The position numbers and the translations under genes were made by a program. Positions 1 through 6,952 of a stretch of 26,112 nucleotides of DNA are shown piece by piece. Within the stretch, counting starts at the first letter, position 1. The number at the start of each line of letters is the position of its first letter. The notes beneath the pieces were generated by a model that was not told the origin of the DNA, made no database searches, and saw only the letters and a program-made list of their open reading frames with translations. The stretch is from Lachnospiraceae bacterium (lineage in GTDB: Bacteria; Bacillota_A; Clostridia; Lachnospirales; Lachnospiraceae), in assembly GCA_024683935.1 (NCBI GenBank), contig JAIKXV010000032.1, positions 1 to 26,112 on the forward strand. The letters run 5' to 3'.

Positions 1-240
1 TATGAGTATTACCGCAGAGTATGCCGGAAACTCGGTATCAAACTTTGCCGCGAGTACATAAAAGGAACCCATTCCTTCAGACGTAATGCCACCACTGACA
101 TCATAAACCTGTCCAACGGAAATGCCGAACTTGAGTCCAAACTCATCGGCCATTCTCCTGAGGTGGCACGTAAGCATTATTTTACCGGGATAGACATGCA
201 AAATGCGATCAAGGTTCTGAACCAGCGGAAGCTGTCATGA
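1..240 (+). CDS. Tyrosine recombinase/integrase, C-terminal fragment (5' part lies before the window)
   Basis: The frame is open from base 1 to a TGA at 238-240 and gives the last 79 residues of a phage-integrase-type tyrosine recombinase. The catalytic landmarks are in order: the HxxR box (T-H-S-F-R-R), then L-I-G-H-S-P-E-V-A-R-K-H-Y, which holds the GH pair and the nucleophilic tyrosine. Such enzymes cut and rejoin att sites of integrative elements, phages or some transposons. The gene ends about 130 bases from the 3' end of a tRNA-Gly, the usual place for an integrase of an element that uses a tRNA as target, so the element probably extends left of the window. The rest of the protein cannot be seen, so the subfamily is not assigned. 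Confidence 0.85.
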   Translation, partial: YEYYRRVCRKLGIKLCREYIKGTHSFRRNATTDIINLSNGNAELESKLIGHSPEVARKHYFTGIDMQNAIKVLNQRKLS

Positions 241-242
241 AA

Positions 243-292
243 CACTTAACCAGAGGTCCTTCAACTTAACCAAAAAAGGCCCAACTTAACCA
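243..292. repeat. Three direct repeats ACTTAACCA at exact 20-bp spacing
   Basis: The 9-mer ACTTAACCA occurs at 244-252, 264-272 and 284-292, directly after the integrase stop codon. The 20-bp period is close to two helical turns, so all copies face the same side of the DNA. Between an integrase and a tRNA this looks like arm-type binding sites for the integrase or its accessory factor. The function is inferred; the repeats are seen directly. Confidence 0.75.
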
Positions 293-324
293 TAAAAAAC
301 GGGTGGTTTATTAAAATTAAAAAG

Positions 325-357
325 GGCGAAAACCCTAGTAAAATCAAGGTTTCCGCC
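325..357. repeat. Imperfect inverted repeat, possible terminator or recombination site
   Basis: GGCGAAAACC at 325-334 pairs with GGTTTCCGCC at 348-357 with one mismatch and a 13-base loop. It lies between the integrase gene and the 3' end of tRNA-Gly. There is no clean T-run on either side, so it is not a textbook terminator. It may be part of the element end. Confidence 0.5.
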
Positions 358-372
358 AACCAATTAAAAAGA

Positions 373-444
373 GCGACAGACGGGATTCGAACCCGCGGTC
401 TCCACCTTGGCAAGGTGGCGCTTTACCAGCTAAGCTACTATCGC
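373..444 (-). tRNA. tRNA-Gly (anticodon GCC)
   Basis: Read on the minus strand this folds as a 72-nt cloverleaf. The acceptor arms are GCGATAG and CTGTCGC with one G-T pair. The anticodon stem is CCACC/GGTGG with loop TTGCCAA, so the anticodon is GCC. The T arm is GCGGG-TTCGAAT-CCCGT. CCA is not encoded. The 3' end points toward the integrase fragment, which suggests this tRNA is the attachment site of the neighbouring element. Confidence 0.95.
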
Positions 445-455
445 AAGCGAATGTA

Positions 456-484
456 ATGATATCTCAAAACTCTTCTTTTGTCAA
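456..484 (-). promoter_or_regulatory. Promoter of tRNA-Gly
   Basis: On the minus strand a perfect -35 TTGACA (484-479) is followed by a 17-base spacer and -10 TATCAT (461-456), ending 11 bases before the tRNA 5' end. This is the best sigma-A-like promoter in the window. Confidence 0.75.
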
Positions 485-533
485 CACTTTGTAGCGAAGA
501 AAATCCCCAACACTTTGTAGCGAAGAAAAGCCC
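482..533. repeat. Two tandem copies of a 26-bp unit upstream of the tRNA-Gly promoter
   Basis: The unit starting CAACACTTTGTAGCGAAGAA is present at 482-507 and 508-533 with one difference (T504 against G530). The first copy overlaps the -35 box of the tRNA-Gly promoter. It could be a replication-slippage duplication or a repeated protein-binding site. Confidence 0.8.
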
Positions 534-764
534 CAACAATTGATGGATAATAATTATAATTATTTTATAAAAAATGTATAATATAGATTTAGATTCTATC
601 AATAATATCAATAAATATTTCGATTTGTTGCCAGAATCAGTTTGAGGATCGTATAAATGTTGATAGCAAAAAGGCCGATCTCTGTGTCTGCGGGCTATGC
701 GGTCATTCATTCTATGTATTTCCCGGTGGTTATACCGAAGATGCATAAGACAAGCTATCTGTAC
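534..764. other. AT-rich spacer between the two tRNA genes, no gene seen
   Basis: This stretch separates tRNA-Leu from the tandem repeats upstream of tRNA-Gly. It contains an AT-rich block at about 548-620 and otherwise no reading frame that resembles a protein on either strand. I see no terminator with a clear T-run. Confidence 0.5.
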
Positions 765-846
765 TGCGCCGGATGGGACTTGAACCCACACGTCATATGA
801 CACAGGAACCTAAATCCTGCTCGTCTGCCAGTTCCGACACCGGCGC
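765..846 (-). tRNA. tRNA-Leu (anticodon TAG)
   Basis: An 82-nt type II tRNA on the minus strand. The acceptor arms are GCGCCGG and CCGGCGC with discriminator A. The anticodon stem is CAGGA/TCCTG with loop TTTAGGT, giving anticodon TAG. There is a long variable arm (GTCATATGAC) and a T arm GTGGG-TTCAAGT-CCCAT. CCA is not encoded. No convincing promoter is visible directly upstream, so it may be transcribed from farther away. Confidence 0.95.
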
Positions 847-854
847 ATATATTT

Positions 855-872
855 CGGGGCCAAACGGCCCCG
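855..872 (+). terminator. GC-rich hairpin between ddh and tRNA-Leu
   Basis: CGGGGCC (855-861) pairs perfectly with GGCCCCG (866-872) around a 4-base loop. The T-run (TTTTAAT) follows on the plus strand, although both neighbouring genes are on the minus strand. On the minus strand it would still form a strong hairpin after ddh but without a U tract, so its direction is uncertain. Confidence 0.5.
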
Positions 873-909
873 TTTTAATCGCTGTAGTAGAACTGCTATC
901 CGGGAAAGA

Positions 910-1893
910 TCACAGAAGATGAGCTCTCTGCTCTTCGGGAGGCAGAGGGCTTAAATAAGCGGGAGCCACGTCCAGAACAGTAAGACATCCGAAGCGGTCC
1001 TCTTTATTCAGCCTGTCGACAGCGCGGGCGTATGCAGCCAGCACCGAGCCGGTGAATTCCGGATTGGAATCCAGCTTGAGGCTGTATTCTATAACATGCT
1101 TATTGCTGCCGTCACCTGTTGTTCCGGTATAGATCACAGAGCCTCCATGGGGAAGTCCTGCGTGATCCCTCTTCAGTTCCTCCTCGGAGATAAAATTAAC
1201 GGTGGTGTCATAGTCTGCAAAGTAATTCGGCATCGTCTTGATCTCATTTTCGATCTTTGCCTTATCGGCATTTTCCTCTGCCACCACCCAGCATTCACGA
1301 AGATGCTTTTCCCTGGTGCTGAGCTCGGGATTCGAGCCTGAGCGCACCTTATCAAGTGCCGCTTCAATGGGTACGGTGTACTGTCTCGCATCTTTTACGC
1401 CTTCTATGCGTCTGATGGCGTCGGAATGACCCTGGCTCACGCCTCTTCCCCAGAAGGTATAATCCTTTCCATCGGGAAGCACTGAGTGGGCATATACGCG
1501 GTTTAAGGAGAACATGCCGGGATCCCAGCCGCAGGAAATAAGCGCGGTGGTTCCTGCTTTCTTTGCAGCCTTATCTACATTCTCAAAATGAACGGGAATG
1601 TTGGCATGGGTGTCGAAGGAATCGATCACATTATAGAGCGCTGCGTACTTCGGCGTCATTTCGGGAAGATCCGTTGCAGATCCACCGCAGATTATCAGAA
1701 CCTCTATGTCTTCATGTCCGGCGTCCAGCTCATCAATGCTTTTTACCTCTGTTCCCGGCGTATTGATCTTCAGGGAAGCGGGGTCGCGCCTTGTGTAAAC
1801 AGCTTTTAACACCTGGTCTTCATTTTTATTCACAGCAGCCTCTACGCCACGTCCCAGGTTTCCGTATCCTAAAATTCCTACTTTTGTTATCAT
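910..1893 (-). CDS. ddh: meso-diaminopimelate D-dehydrogenase
   Basis: A 327-residue cytosolic enzyme, full length for the family. It catalyses NADPH-dependent reductive amination of tetrahydrodipicolinate to meso-diaminopimelate, a one-step route to the peptidoglycan cross-linker and lysine precursor (EC 1.4.1.16). The N-terminus has the dinucleotide-binding glycine pattern G9-Y-G-N-L-G14. The middle carries the family signature region C-G-W-D-P-G-M-F-S and the segment W-G-R-G-V-S-Q-G-H-S-D-A. The ATG is preceded by AGGAGAG at good distance. The gene stands alone: the thioesterase upstream ends at 1972, and the gap contains a dispersed hairpin repeat. Identification is from sequence resemblance along the whole length. 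Confidence 0.93.
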   Translation of the reverse strand: MITKVGILGYGNLGRGVEAAVNKNEDQVLKAVYTRRDPASLKINTPGTEVKSIDELDAGHEDIEVLIICGGSATDLPEMTPKYAALYNVIDSFDTHANIPVHFENVDKAAKKAGTTALISCGWDPGMFSLNRVYAHSVLPDGKDYTFWGRGVSQGHSDAIRRIEGVKDARQYTVPIEAALDKVRSGSNPELSTREKHLRECWVVAEENADKAKIENEIKTMPNYFADYDTTVNFISEEELKRDHAGLPHGGSVIYTGTTGDGSNKHVIEYSLKLDSNPEFTGSVLAAYARAVDRLNKEDRFGCLTVLDVAPAYLSPLPPEEQRAHLL

Positions 1894-1941
1894 GGTTTTT
1901 TCTCTCCTATGATTTCAAATTGAAAGTGTATTCTGCAGCTA

Positions 1942-1967
1942 AGATCCTTCGCTTCGCTCAGGATGAC
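1942..1967. repeat. Dispersed hairpin repeat, copy 1
   Basis: The sequence AGATCCTTCGCTTCGCTCAG followed by GATGAC is an imperfect palindrome (ATCCT...AGGAT ends). A shorter version of the same motif recurs at 16125-16146. Both lie between genes. Similar short palindromes are scattered through many bacterial genomes; its role here is unknown. Confidence 0.7.
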
Positions 1968-1971
1968 AACA

Positions 1972-2709
1972 CTAATCCGTTATCTCAACCAGGCAATACG
2001 GGTTTTTATCCTCTCCGTTCAGAGAAACCGTGAATATCCTTTTTCCGTCCTCGGTTCTGTCATTAATGAGCGGGTAGATCATGTCACCCTTAAAGGCCTG
2101 TTTCCTGTATTCCACCCTGAGTCTTTCCGGGTGGGTGCGGTCTCCGAAGCCCGCTTCCTCAAGGGCGTCCGTTGCAAACCTTATGTACTGCTCATTATTG
2201 ACATGCCTGTTGATATCCAGATCCCGCTGCCTGGCTATCAGCTCACCCGCAGTGCGGTTTTCCCCGGTCTCGGGAAAGATTATCTTCCTGCCGGTATACA
2301 TCATATCCAGCTTCTCACCGGCGGGATATGCAGCCGCAACCTCCCGCGGTACCCTGACCGGAAGCTGGGTCTTCAGATCTATCAGAACCCATATGGAATT
2401 TGCCTTGGATATCATATTTCCGCCGGCATCTTCCATGAAGAAGTTCCTGTTGCCAAAAAGTCCCTTAATGCTGTACGGAATGGTGCCGATCTTTATTTCC
2501 TCATACATAGCGGGATAACGGCTGACCTCTATTTCCCAGAAAAGGATCATCCATACCAGATCCTTTTCCATGAGGGCTTCCCAGGATCCTGCGGTCTCCG
2601 CCGACTGAAAGGTGGAGCAGTCCTGAAAATAATTAACCAGGGCAGGGAGCGTGAGCTTCTTATTTACTCCGCATTCACTGTAACGTATCCTCGTATCAAA
2701 GCTGTACAT
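1972..2709 (-). CDS. Acyl-ACP thioesterase
   Basis: A 245-residue double-hotdog thioesterase of the acyl-ACP thioesterase family (related to plant FatA/FatB). It should release free fatty acids from acyl carrier protein in the cytosol. The N-terminal hotdog spans about residues 3-125 and the C-terminal one about 150-245. The second hotdog has the catalytic-type pattern D165-x-N167-x-H169 followed by V-N-N, matching the Asp-Asn-His set of the plant enzymes. The start codon shares one base with the thrS stop codon (TAATG), so it is almost certainly co-transcribed and translationally coupled with thrS. No functional link between the two is obvious. Substrate chain length cannot be read from the sequence. 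Confidence 0.88.
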   Translation of the reverse strand: MYSFDTRIRYSECGVNKKLTLPALVNYFQDCSTFQSAETAGSWEALMEKDLVWMILFWEIEVSRYPAMYEEIKIGTIPYSIKGLFGNRNFFMEDAGGNMISKANSIWVLIDLKTQLPVRVPREVAAAYPAGEKLDMMYTGRKIIFPETGENRTAGELIARQRDLDINRHVNNEQYIRFATDALEEAGFGDRTHPERLRVEYRKQAFKGDMIYPLINDRTEDGKRIFTVSLNGEDKNPYCLVEITD

Positions 2710-4484
2710 TATTTAAGATCTTCCGGCACTTCCATCATGAGATCCAGAGTATACTCCCGGTTCATCCTGTTGCACATTGCCACAAAGGTATCGAGGGGTA
2801 CATCATGAAGTACGTTCTTTGAACCTCTCATATTGATGGATACCGTATTGTCAGCCGCCTCCTTATCACCGAGAACCAGAATGTACGGATCCTTCAGGGT
2901 CTTGTACTGCTTTATCTTCACCTTCATATTCTCATCGGAATAATCGGCCTCGCAGCGGATCCTGTTTTCAAAAAGGAGGTCTGCAACCTTCTTCGCATAC
3001 TCATTATTCTCAACCCTGATCGGCACGATACCGACCTGTACGGGTGAGAGCCAGAAGGGGAAGCGCCCCTTGAAGTTCTCGATCAGTATACCTATGAATC
3101 TCTCCATGGAACCGAAAATAGCTCTGTGGATAAGAACCGGTCTCTTGAAGGAACCGTCATCTGCCACATACTTCAGATCGAAATTGAGGGGCAGCTGGAA
3201 ATCAAGCTGTATGGTACCCATCTGCCATTCACGGCCGAGGCAGTCCTTCATCTTCAGGTCGATCTTCGGTCCGTAGAAGGCTCCGTCTCCGGGATTTATC
3301 TCATAACCGCCTTCTCCGAGCTTGGAATCAAGGATCTTCTTCAGAGCGGCCTCTGCCTGATTCCAGAGTTCGATATCTCCCATGAAATCATCGGGTCTGG
3401 TGGAAAGCTCGGCTGAATACTCCAGGCCGAAGGTTCCGTAGATCTTCTTTGCAATATCCATGATGTCGCTTATCTCTGACTCGATCTGTCCGTCGGTTAC
3501 GTATGTATGGTCATCATCCTGATGGAATTCCTGCACACGGAAAAGACCGTTGAGCGCGCCGGATTTTTCCCTTCTGTGGATGATATCGGTCTGTGAAAAC
3601 CTCAGGGGGAGCTCTTTATAGCTTCTCTGCCTGTATCTGTAAACATTGATGGAATTCGGGCAGTTCATGGGCTTGATGGCGTAAGTACTGTTCTCGTCGA
3701 TCGGAACTACGAACATACCGTCCTGATAGTGAGCCCAGTGTCCGGACTGTACCCAAAGCTCCTTTGATGAAAGCACGGGGCCGCTTATTTCCTGATAGCC
3801 ATGGGTTTCATGCTCTCTTCTCCAGTAATCGAGAAGCGCATTGTAAACCTTCCAGCCTCTCGGCAGCCAGTAGGGCATACCGGGTGCGGTTTCGTGGAAC
3901 ATAAAGAGTTCCATCTCAGGCCCCAGCTTTTTGTGATCTCTCTCCATGGCTTCCTTAATAAGGTTAAGATGGTCCTTTAACGCTTTCTTGTCAGGGAAGC
4001 CGTAAACATATATTCTCTGGAGCTGATCCCTCTTTTCGTCGCCTCTCCAGTAGGAACCGGATACGGACTTTACCTGGAAGGCCGCATTCATGAGTTCCCT
4101 GGAATTCTCCACATGAGGTCCCCGGCAGAGATCCACAAAATCATCACCGGTATGGTAAATGGTAATGGTCTCTCCCTCGGGAAGATCCTGTATGAGTTCG
4201 GTCTTGTATTTCTGATCCTTAAAGATTGAAAGCGCTTCTTCCTTCGAAACCTCTTTCCTGGTCCAGTCCTCACCCCTCTTGATGACCTCTCTCATTTTGT
4301 CCTCGATCATCTTGAAGTCATCCGTGGTAACTGTACGGGGCAGATTAAAATCGTAATAGAAGCCGTCAGCGATCTGGGGTCCGATGGCGTACTGTACGTC
4401 TTTACCGAATATTTCAATTACTGCTTTGGCAAGTATATGCGACAGGGAATGACGATATACTTCCAGAAATTCTTCTCTTTCCAT
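2709..4484 (-). CDS. thrS: Threonyl-tRNA synthetase without TGS domain
   Basis: A 591-residue class II synthetase that charges tRNA-Thr. It lacks the roughly 60-residue N-terminal TGS domain of the 640-residue E. coli type and begins directly at the editing domain. The editing site is intact: H12-x3-H16 and C120-x3-H124, so serine mischarged on tRNA-Thr should be cleared. The catalytic domain (about 185-480) has zinc ligand C275 in M-N-C-P-N, motif 2 around R-R-E-K-S-G-A-L-N-G-L and H326 in Q-D-D-D-H. The anticodon-binding domain is about 485-591. An in-frame stop lies just upstream of the ATG, so the protein cannot be longer. The ribosome site (AAGGAAAG) is rather far from the ATG. Its own promoter lies upstream, with no room for a T-box leader. 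Confidence 0.93.
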   Translation of the reverse strand: MEREEFLEVYRHSLSHILAKAVIEIFGKDVQYAIGPQIADGFYYDFNLPRTVTTDDFKMIEDKMREVIKRGEDWTRKEVSKEEALSIFKDQKYKTELIQDLPEGETITIYHTGDDFVDLCRGPHVENSRELMNAAFQVKSVSGSYWRGDEKRDQLQRIYVYGFPDKKALKDHLNLIKEAMERDHKKLGPEMELFMFHETAPGMPYWLPRGWKVYNALLDYWRREHETHGYQEISGPVLSSKELWVQSGHWAHYQDGMFVVPIDENSTYAIKPMNCPNSINVYRYRQRSYKELPLRFSQTDIIHRREKSGALNGLFRVQEFHQDDDHTYVTDGQIESEISDIMDIAKKIYGTFGLEYSAELSTRPDDFMGDIELWNQAEAALKKILDSKLGEGGYEINPGDGAFYGPKIDLKMKDCLGREWQMGTIQLDFQLPLNFDLKYVADDGSFKRPVLIHRAIFGSMERFIGILIENFKGRFPFWLSPVQVGIVPIRVENNEYAKKVADLLFENRIRCEADYSDENMKVKIKQYKTLKDPYILVLGDKEAADNTVSINMRGSKNVLHDVPLDTFVAMCNRMNREYTLDLMMEVPEDLK

Positions 4485-4522
4485 AAGTCAGACTCTTTCC
4501 TTTCTTTTCTGCAATTATTGCT

Positions 4523-4551
4523 ATTATCCTAGTATTTTTATGAAATTGCAA
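4523..4551 (-). promoter_or_regulatory. Promoter of thrS and the thioesterase gene
   Basis: On the minus strand, -35 TTGCAA (4551-4546), a 17-base spacer and -10 GATAAT (4528-4523) lie about 38 bases before the thrS ATG. The expected leader is only some 30 bases, so regulation by a tRNA-sensing T-box, common for clostridial synthetase genes, is excluded here. Confidence 0.6.
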
Positions 4552-4573
4552 GGGAATAATATAAGAAATATGA

Positions 4574-4587
4574 TCCTGTAAACAGGA
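4574..4587 (-). terminator. Short perfect hairpin after the ribonuclease gene
   Basis: TCCTGT and ACAGGA flank a 2-base loop, 14-28 bases beyond the ribonuclease stop codon. The following minus-strand sequence is T-rich but broken (TCATATTTCTTATATT). It is a weak candidate terminator for the hyd-to-ribonuclease transcript. Confidence 0.3.
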
Positions 4588-4601
4588 ATATCTGTATGAA
4601 T

Positions 4602-5168
4602 TCAGAATGAAAGCAATTCAAAGCTTTCGTAATGATCCGGGGTATAGTAGATCAGCCCGTCATTGGAATATACGAGTCTCTTCGGGCCTCTTTTCTCCGC
4701 ATGGAGCGTATCTATATCGCATTCCCGGTACTCCCGTCCCGGAGCTTCAGGCAATAGTCCTTCAAAATTTCCGAAATGATCCCCGCCTATACACTTTCCT
4801 TCGGCGTATTCATCCAGAGATCCGCCGGGCCAGCCCAGTTTTTTCGCTTCTTTTTTGGTTATGAAATTTGCGGGAAGTTCTCCGTATGTATGGATATAAA
4901 GCGCCACATCCTCTTTTGAGGTGTATACGCCATCTTTGTCAATATCCGGCCCGCTGTCCTCTTCAATAACATCATCAAATTCAGATGGAGCATCCGCCGT
5001 CAGATCGGATATTTCCTCCTCCGGATCGGACAGTTCCTCCGATATTGCGGCAGAGTCCGTCCCGGATACGGAGATCTCTTCCGATATGGGATCTCCGCAG
5101 CCGCAGATCAATACAATGCAGGCCGCTAATACGGCAATTATCCTGCAAAATGTGTTCTTTAACTTCAT
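4602..5168 (-). CDS. Secreted barnase-family ribonuclease, probable lipoprotein
   Basis: A 188-residue protein. The chosen ATG has AAGGAG ten bases upstream; a TTG eight codons earlier overlaps that ribosome site and is rejected. A signal peptide (1-23) ends in lipobox L-I-C-G-C24, so the product is probably anchored outside the membrane. An acidic Ser/Glu-rich linker spans 25-75. Residues about 80-188 match barnase along its length. The catalytic set is kept: K105 (I-T-K-K-E-A), E149 (Y-R-E-C-D-I), R164 (K-R-L-V-Y-S) and H179 (P-D-H-Y). The expected activity is guanine-preferring endonucleolytic RNA cleavage. C126 and C150 replace residues on the two adjacent barnase strands and might form a disulfide. 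No barstar-like inhibitor gene follows or precedes it. It is the last gene of the run from hydE. Confidence 0.88.
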   Translation of the reverse strand: MKLKNTFCRIIAVLAACIVLICGCGDPISEEISVSGTDSAAISEELSDPEEEISDLTADAPSEFDDVIEEDSGPDIDKDGVYTSKEDVALYIHTYGELPANFITKKEAKKLGWPGGSLDEYAEGKCIGGDHFGNFEGLLPEAPGREYRECDIDTLHAEKRGPKRLVYSNDGLIYYTPDHYESFELLSF

Positions 5169-5214
5169 CCCGGGACAACTCCTTTTATACAAAAGTCATA
5201 TTGGCGGTACTATC

Positions 5215-5463
5215 TCAGTAAAGCTCTCTCAGCACCAGAATGGTAACACCCTGATTATCCCCGGGCATTATCCTCTTCACCTTCGGTTCGAGCTCATACC
5301 AGTCCCATATCATCTGCTTCAGGCTGGTTCCCCGGTTATACCCGTGGATCAGCCTGAGCTGATATGTACCGCTCCCTGCCGACGACAGAGCCTTGTCGAT
5401 CACTCTCTTCGCTTCTTCCTGTCTGAGACCGTGCAGGTCGATATCAACAAATGGTTCGTTCAT
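5215..5463 (-). CDS. Small Smr-domain protein
   Basis: An 82-residue protein consisting of a single Smr domain, the small module otherwise found at the C-terminus of MutS2. Members bind or nick nucleic acids; recent work on the family points to RNA cleavage at stalled ribosomes, but the role of free-standing small versions is not settled. Visible landmarks are D-I-D-L-H11-G (LDxH-like) near the N-terminus and I-H40-G-Y-N-R-G-T, a divergent form of the HGxG motif. The ATG overlaps the stop codon of the frameshifted gene upstream (ATGA), so the two were translationally coupled. The barnase-type gene follows 46 bases downstream. Confidence 0.85.
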   Translation of the reverse strand: MNEPFVDIDLHGLRQEEAKRVIDKALSSAGSGTYQLRLIHGYNRGTSLKQMIWDWYELEPKVKRIMPGDNQGVTILVLRELY

Positions 5464-5683
5464 CCAAATTTAACCCTCATTGGAATTAACCAGGCGCTTT
5501 TCCTGGTATCTTTTTTCACGCTCTCCTGTATCCGGAGGAGGTTATAAAGGGCGTCATCCGTCTGGGAAAGATCCCAATCAGTACCGGTTCCGCAGATGAA
5601 TCCGTTCTCACAGTTCAGAGCGTCAATAATCTCCAGCTTCTTTGCTATGCAGGGGCTGATAAATAAATCAATCCGTTACTCAT
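5460..5683 (-). pseudogene. Frameshifted small gene of unknown function
   Basis: A strong AAAGGAGG site sits 7 bases before an ATG at 5683, but that frame stops after 12 codons. A second frame, open from the third codon on, runs to a TGA overlapping the Smr start. Restoring one base next to position 5675 (AACGG back to AACCGG) gives one 74-residue protein starting M-S-N-R-I-D-L-F-I-S-P-C and ending P-M-R-V-K-F-G. The downstream frame looks truly coding (C-I-A-K-K-L-E-I-I-D-A-L, then F-I-C-G-T-G-T-D-W). The cause is either a recent single-base deletion or a sequencing error. I do not recognise the family. The position between hydF and smr suggests a normal member of that operon. Confidence 0.7.
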
Positions 5684-5716
5684 AAGCGATCCTCCTTTAT
5701 TAGTTATATTCCCCGT

Positions 5717-6931
5717 TTAATTCATTTCAAAGACCTCAAGGCTTCGCTGAAGTATCCCGTTCATACAGGCGATCGCCATCCCGTAATTTACAATAGGTAC
5801 GCCGTTTTCACGGGCTTTCTTTACCCGGTACTTCATCTCCGCCTCATTCAGCATGCAGCCTCCGCAGTGAACTATCAGGGAATAACCTGACAGATCTTCC
5901 GGGAAATCATTTCCCGAAGAATACGAAAACTCCGGCTCTGCGCCGCTGAATTCCCTTATCCATTTCGGCAGTTTAACGCTCCCTATATCGTTGCACTGCC
6001 TGTGATGGGTGCATCCCTCTGCTATCAGTACGCGGTCTCCGTCACGAAGACGGGACAGCATGCCGGCTCCTTCCCTGAGAGCCTCGAGATTTCCTTTGTA
6101 TCTGGCAAAGAGAACGGAAAAGCTTGTTAAAAAAACATCTTCCGGTGTGACCTTCGACACCTCTTTGTAAGCCTGCGAATCCGTGATTACCATCTTCGGT
6201 TTTCCCGGCAGGGATGAAAGCACGCTTTCCAATTCTGTATCCCTGCATACGACCGCGCTGCATCCGCTTTCCAGTATATCCCGGATCGTCTGCTGCTGGG
6301 GAAGTATCAGCCTCCCCTTCGGAGCGGATTCGTCGATCGGGATGACGAGCACCACCATATCCCCGGGCTCCAGAAGGTCTCCCACTATCCTTTTTTTTCT
6401 TTCCTTTTCTGCCGTATCGAAAGAAGAAAGAAGATCACGGAATTCTTTAATATTATGCCCTGTTTTTGCGCTTACGGTTATGCTTTTTATTCCGGATCCC
6501 CCGGAACCCGGCACCTTTTTTTCCGGGGCATTATCATGGATATCAGCTTTCGTATAAGCAATGACTGCCGGAATGCCCCTGTCTTTTATCAGAGTAAGCA
6601 GTTCCTCCTCTGCGGCGGTCCGCTCCCGGCCGCACTCTGAAACGAGAACCGCTATATCCGTTTCCTCCAGAACCCTTCTCGCCCTGCCGGCTCTTTTCTC
6701 TCCCAGCTCACCCGTGTCATCGATACCGGGGGTATCGATTATCAGCACCGGTCCTATGGGAAGTATCTCCATTGCCTTCTTCACAGGATCAGTAGTCGTG
6801 CCCTTTACGTCTGAAACCAGGCTCATTTCCTGCCCTGTTACCGCATTTACCAGGCTTGACTTTCCGGCGTTACGAATACCGAAAAAAGCGATGTGCACCC
6901 GTTCCGAGGAAGGAACATCATTTAATCCCAT
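5717..6931 (-). CDS. hydF: [FeFe]-hydrogenase H-cluster maturation GTPase HydF
   Basis: A 404-residue cytosolic scaffold protein on which the 2Fe subcluster is assembled before transfer to the hydrogenase. The N-terminal GTPase domain has the P-loop G18-I-R-N-A-G-K-S and the D-T-P-G switch at 66-69; a dimerisation domain follows. The C-terminal iron-sulfur site is complete: C307-x-H309, then 46 residues, then C356-G-G-C359, exactly the HydF spacing. It lies 21 bases after hydG. The ribosome site AAAGGAG is somewhat distant (14 bases) from the ATG. Together with hydG and hydE it forms the full maturation set. Confidence 0.95.
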   Translation of the reverse strand: MGLNDVPSSERVHIAFFGIRNAGKSSLVNAVTGQEMSLVSDVKGTTTDPVKKAMEILPIGPVLIIDTPGIDDTGELGEKRAGRARRVLEETDIAVLVSECGRERTAAEEELLTLIKDRGIPAVIAYTKADIHDNAPEKKVPGSGGSGIKSITVSAKTGHNIKEFRDLLSSFDTAEKERKKRIVGDLLEPGDMVVLVIPIDESAPKGRLILPQQQTIRDILESGCSAVVCRDTELESVLSSLPGKPKMVITDSQAYKEVSKVTPEDVFLTSFSVLFARYKGNLEALREGAGMLSRLRDGDRVLIAEGCTHHRQCNDIGSVKLPKWIREFSGAEPEFSYSSGNDFPEDLSGYSLIVHCGGCMLNEAEMKYRVKKARENGVPIVNYGMAIACMNGILQRSLEVFEMN

Positions 6932-6952
6932 TTATGTCAGTGCCGCTCCTTT

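Noticed and set aside
438..803. Open frame of 121 codons on the minus strand
   Set aside because: It overlaps part of tRNA-Leu and the tRNA-Gly promoter and has no protein-like pattern.
1963..2808. 281-codon frame on the plus strand
   Set aside because: It is opposite to the acyl-ACP thioesterase, which has clear family motifs; the composition is that of a shadow frame.
4485..4601. T-box leader for thrS
   Set aside because: The gap is only 117 bases, contains the promoter, and shows no specifier hairpin or T-box core sequence.
4921..5547. 208-codon plus-strand frame opposite the ribonuclease and Smr genes
   Set aside because: Checked as a possible barstar or antisense partner; it has no resemblance to barstar and mirrors two recognised genes.
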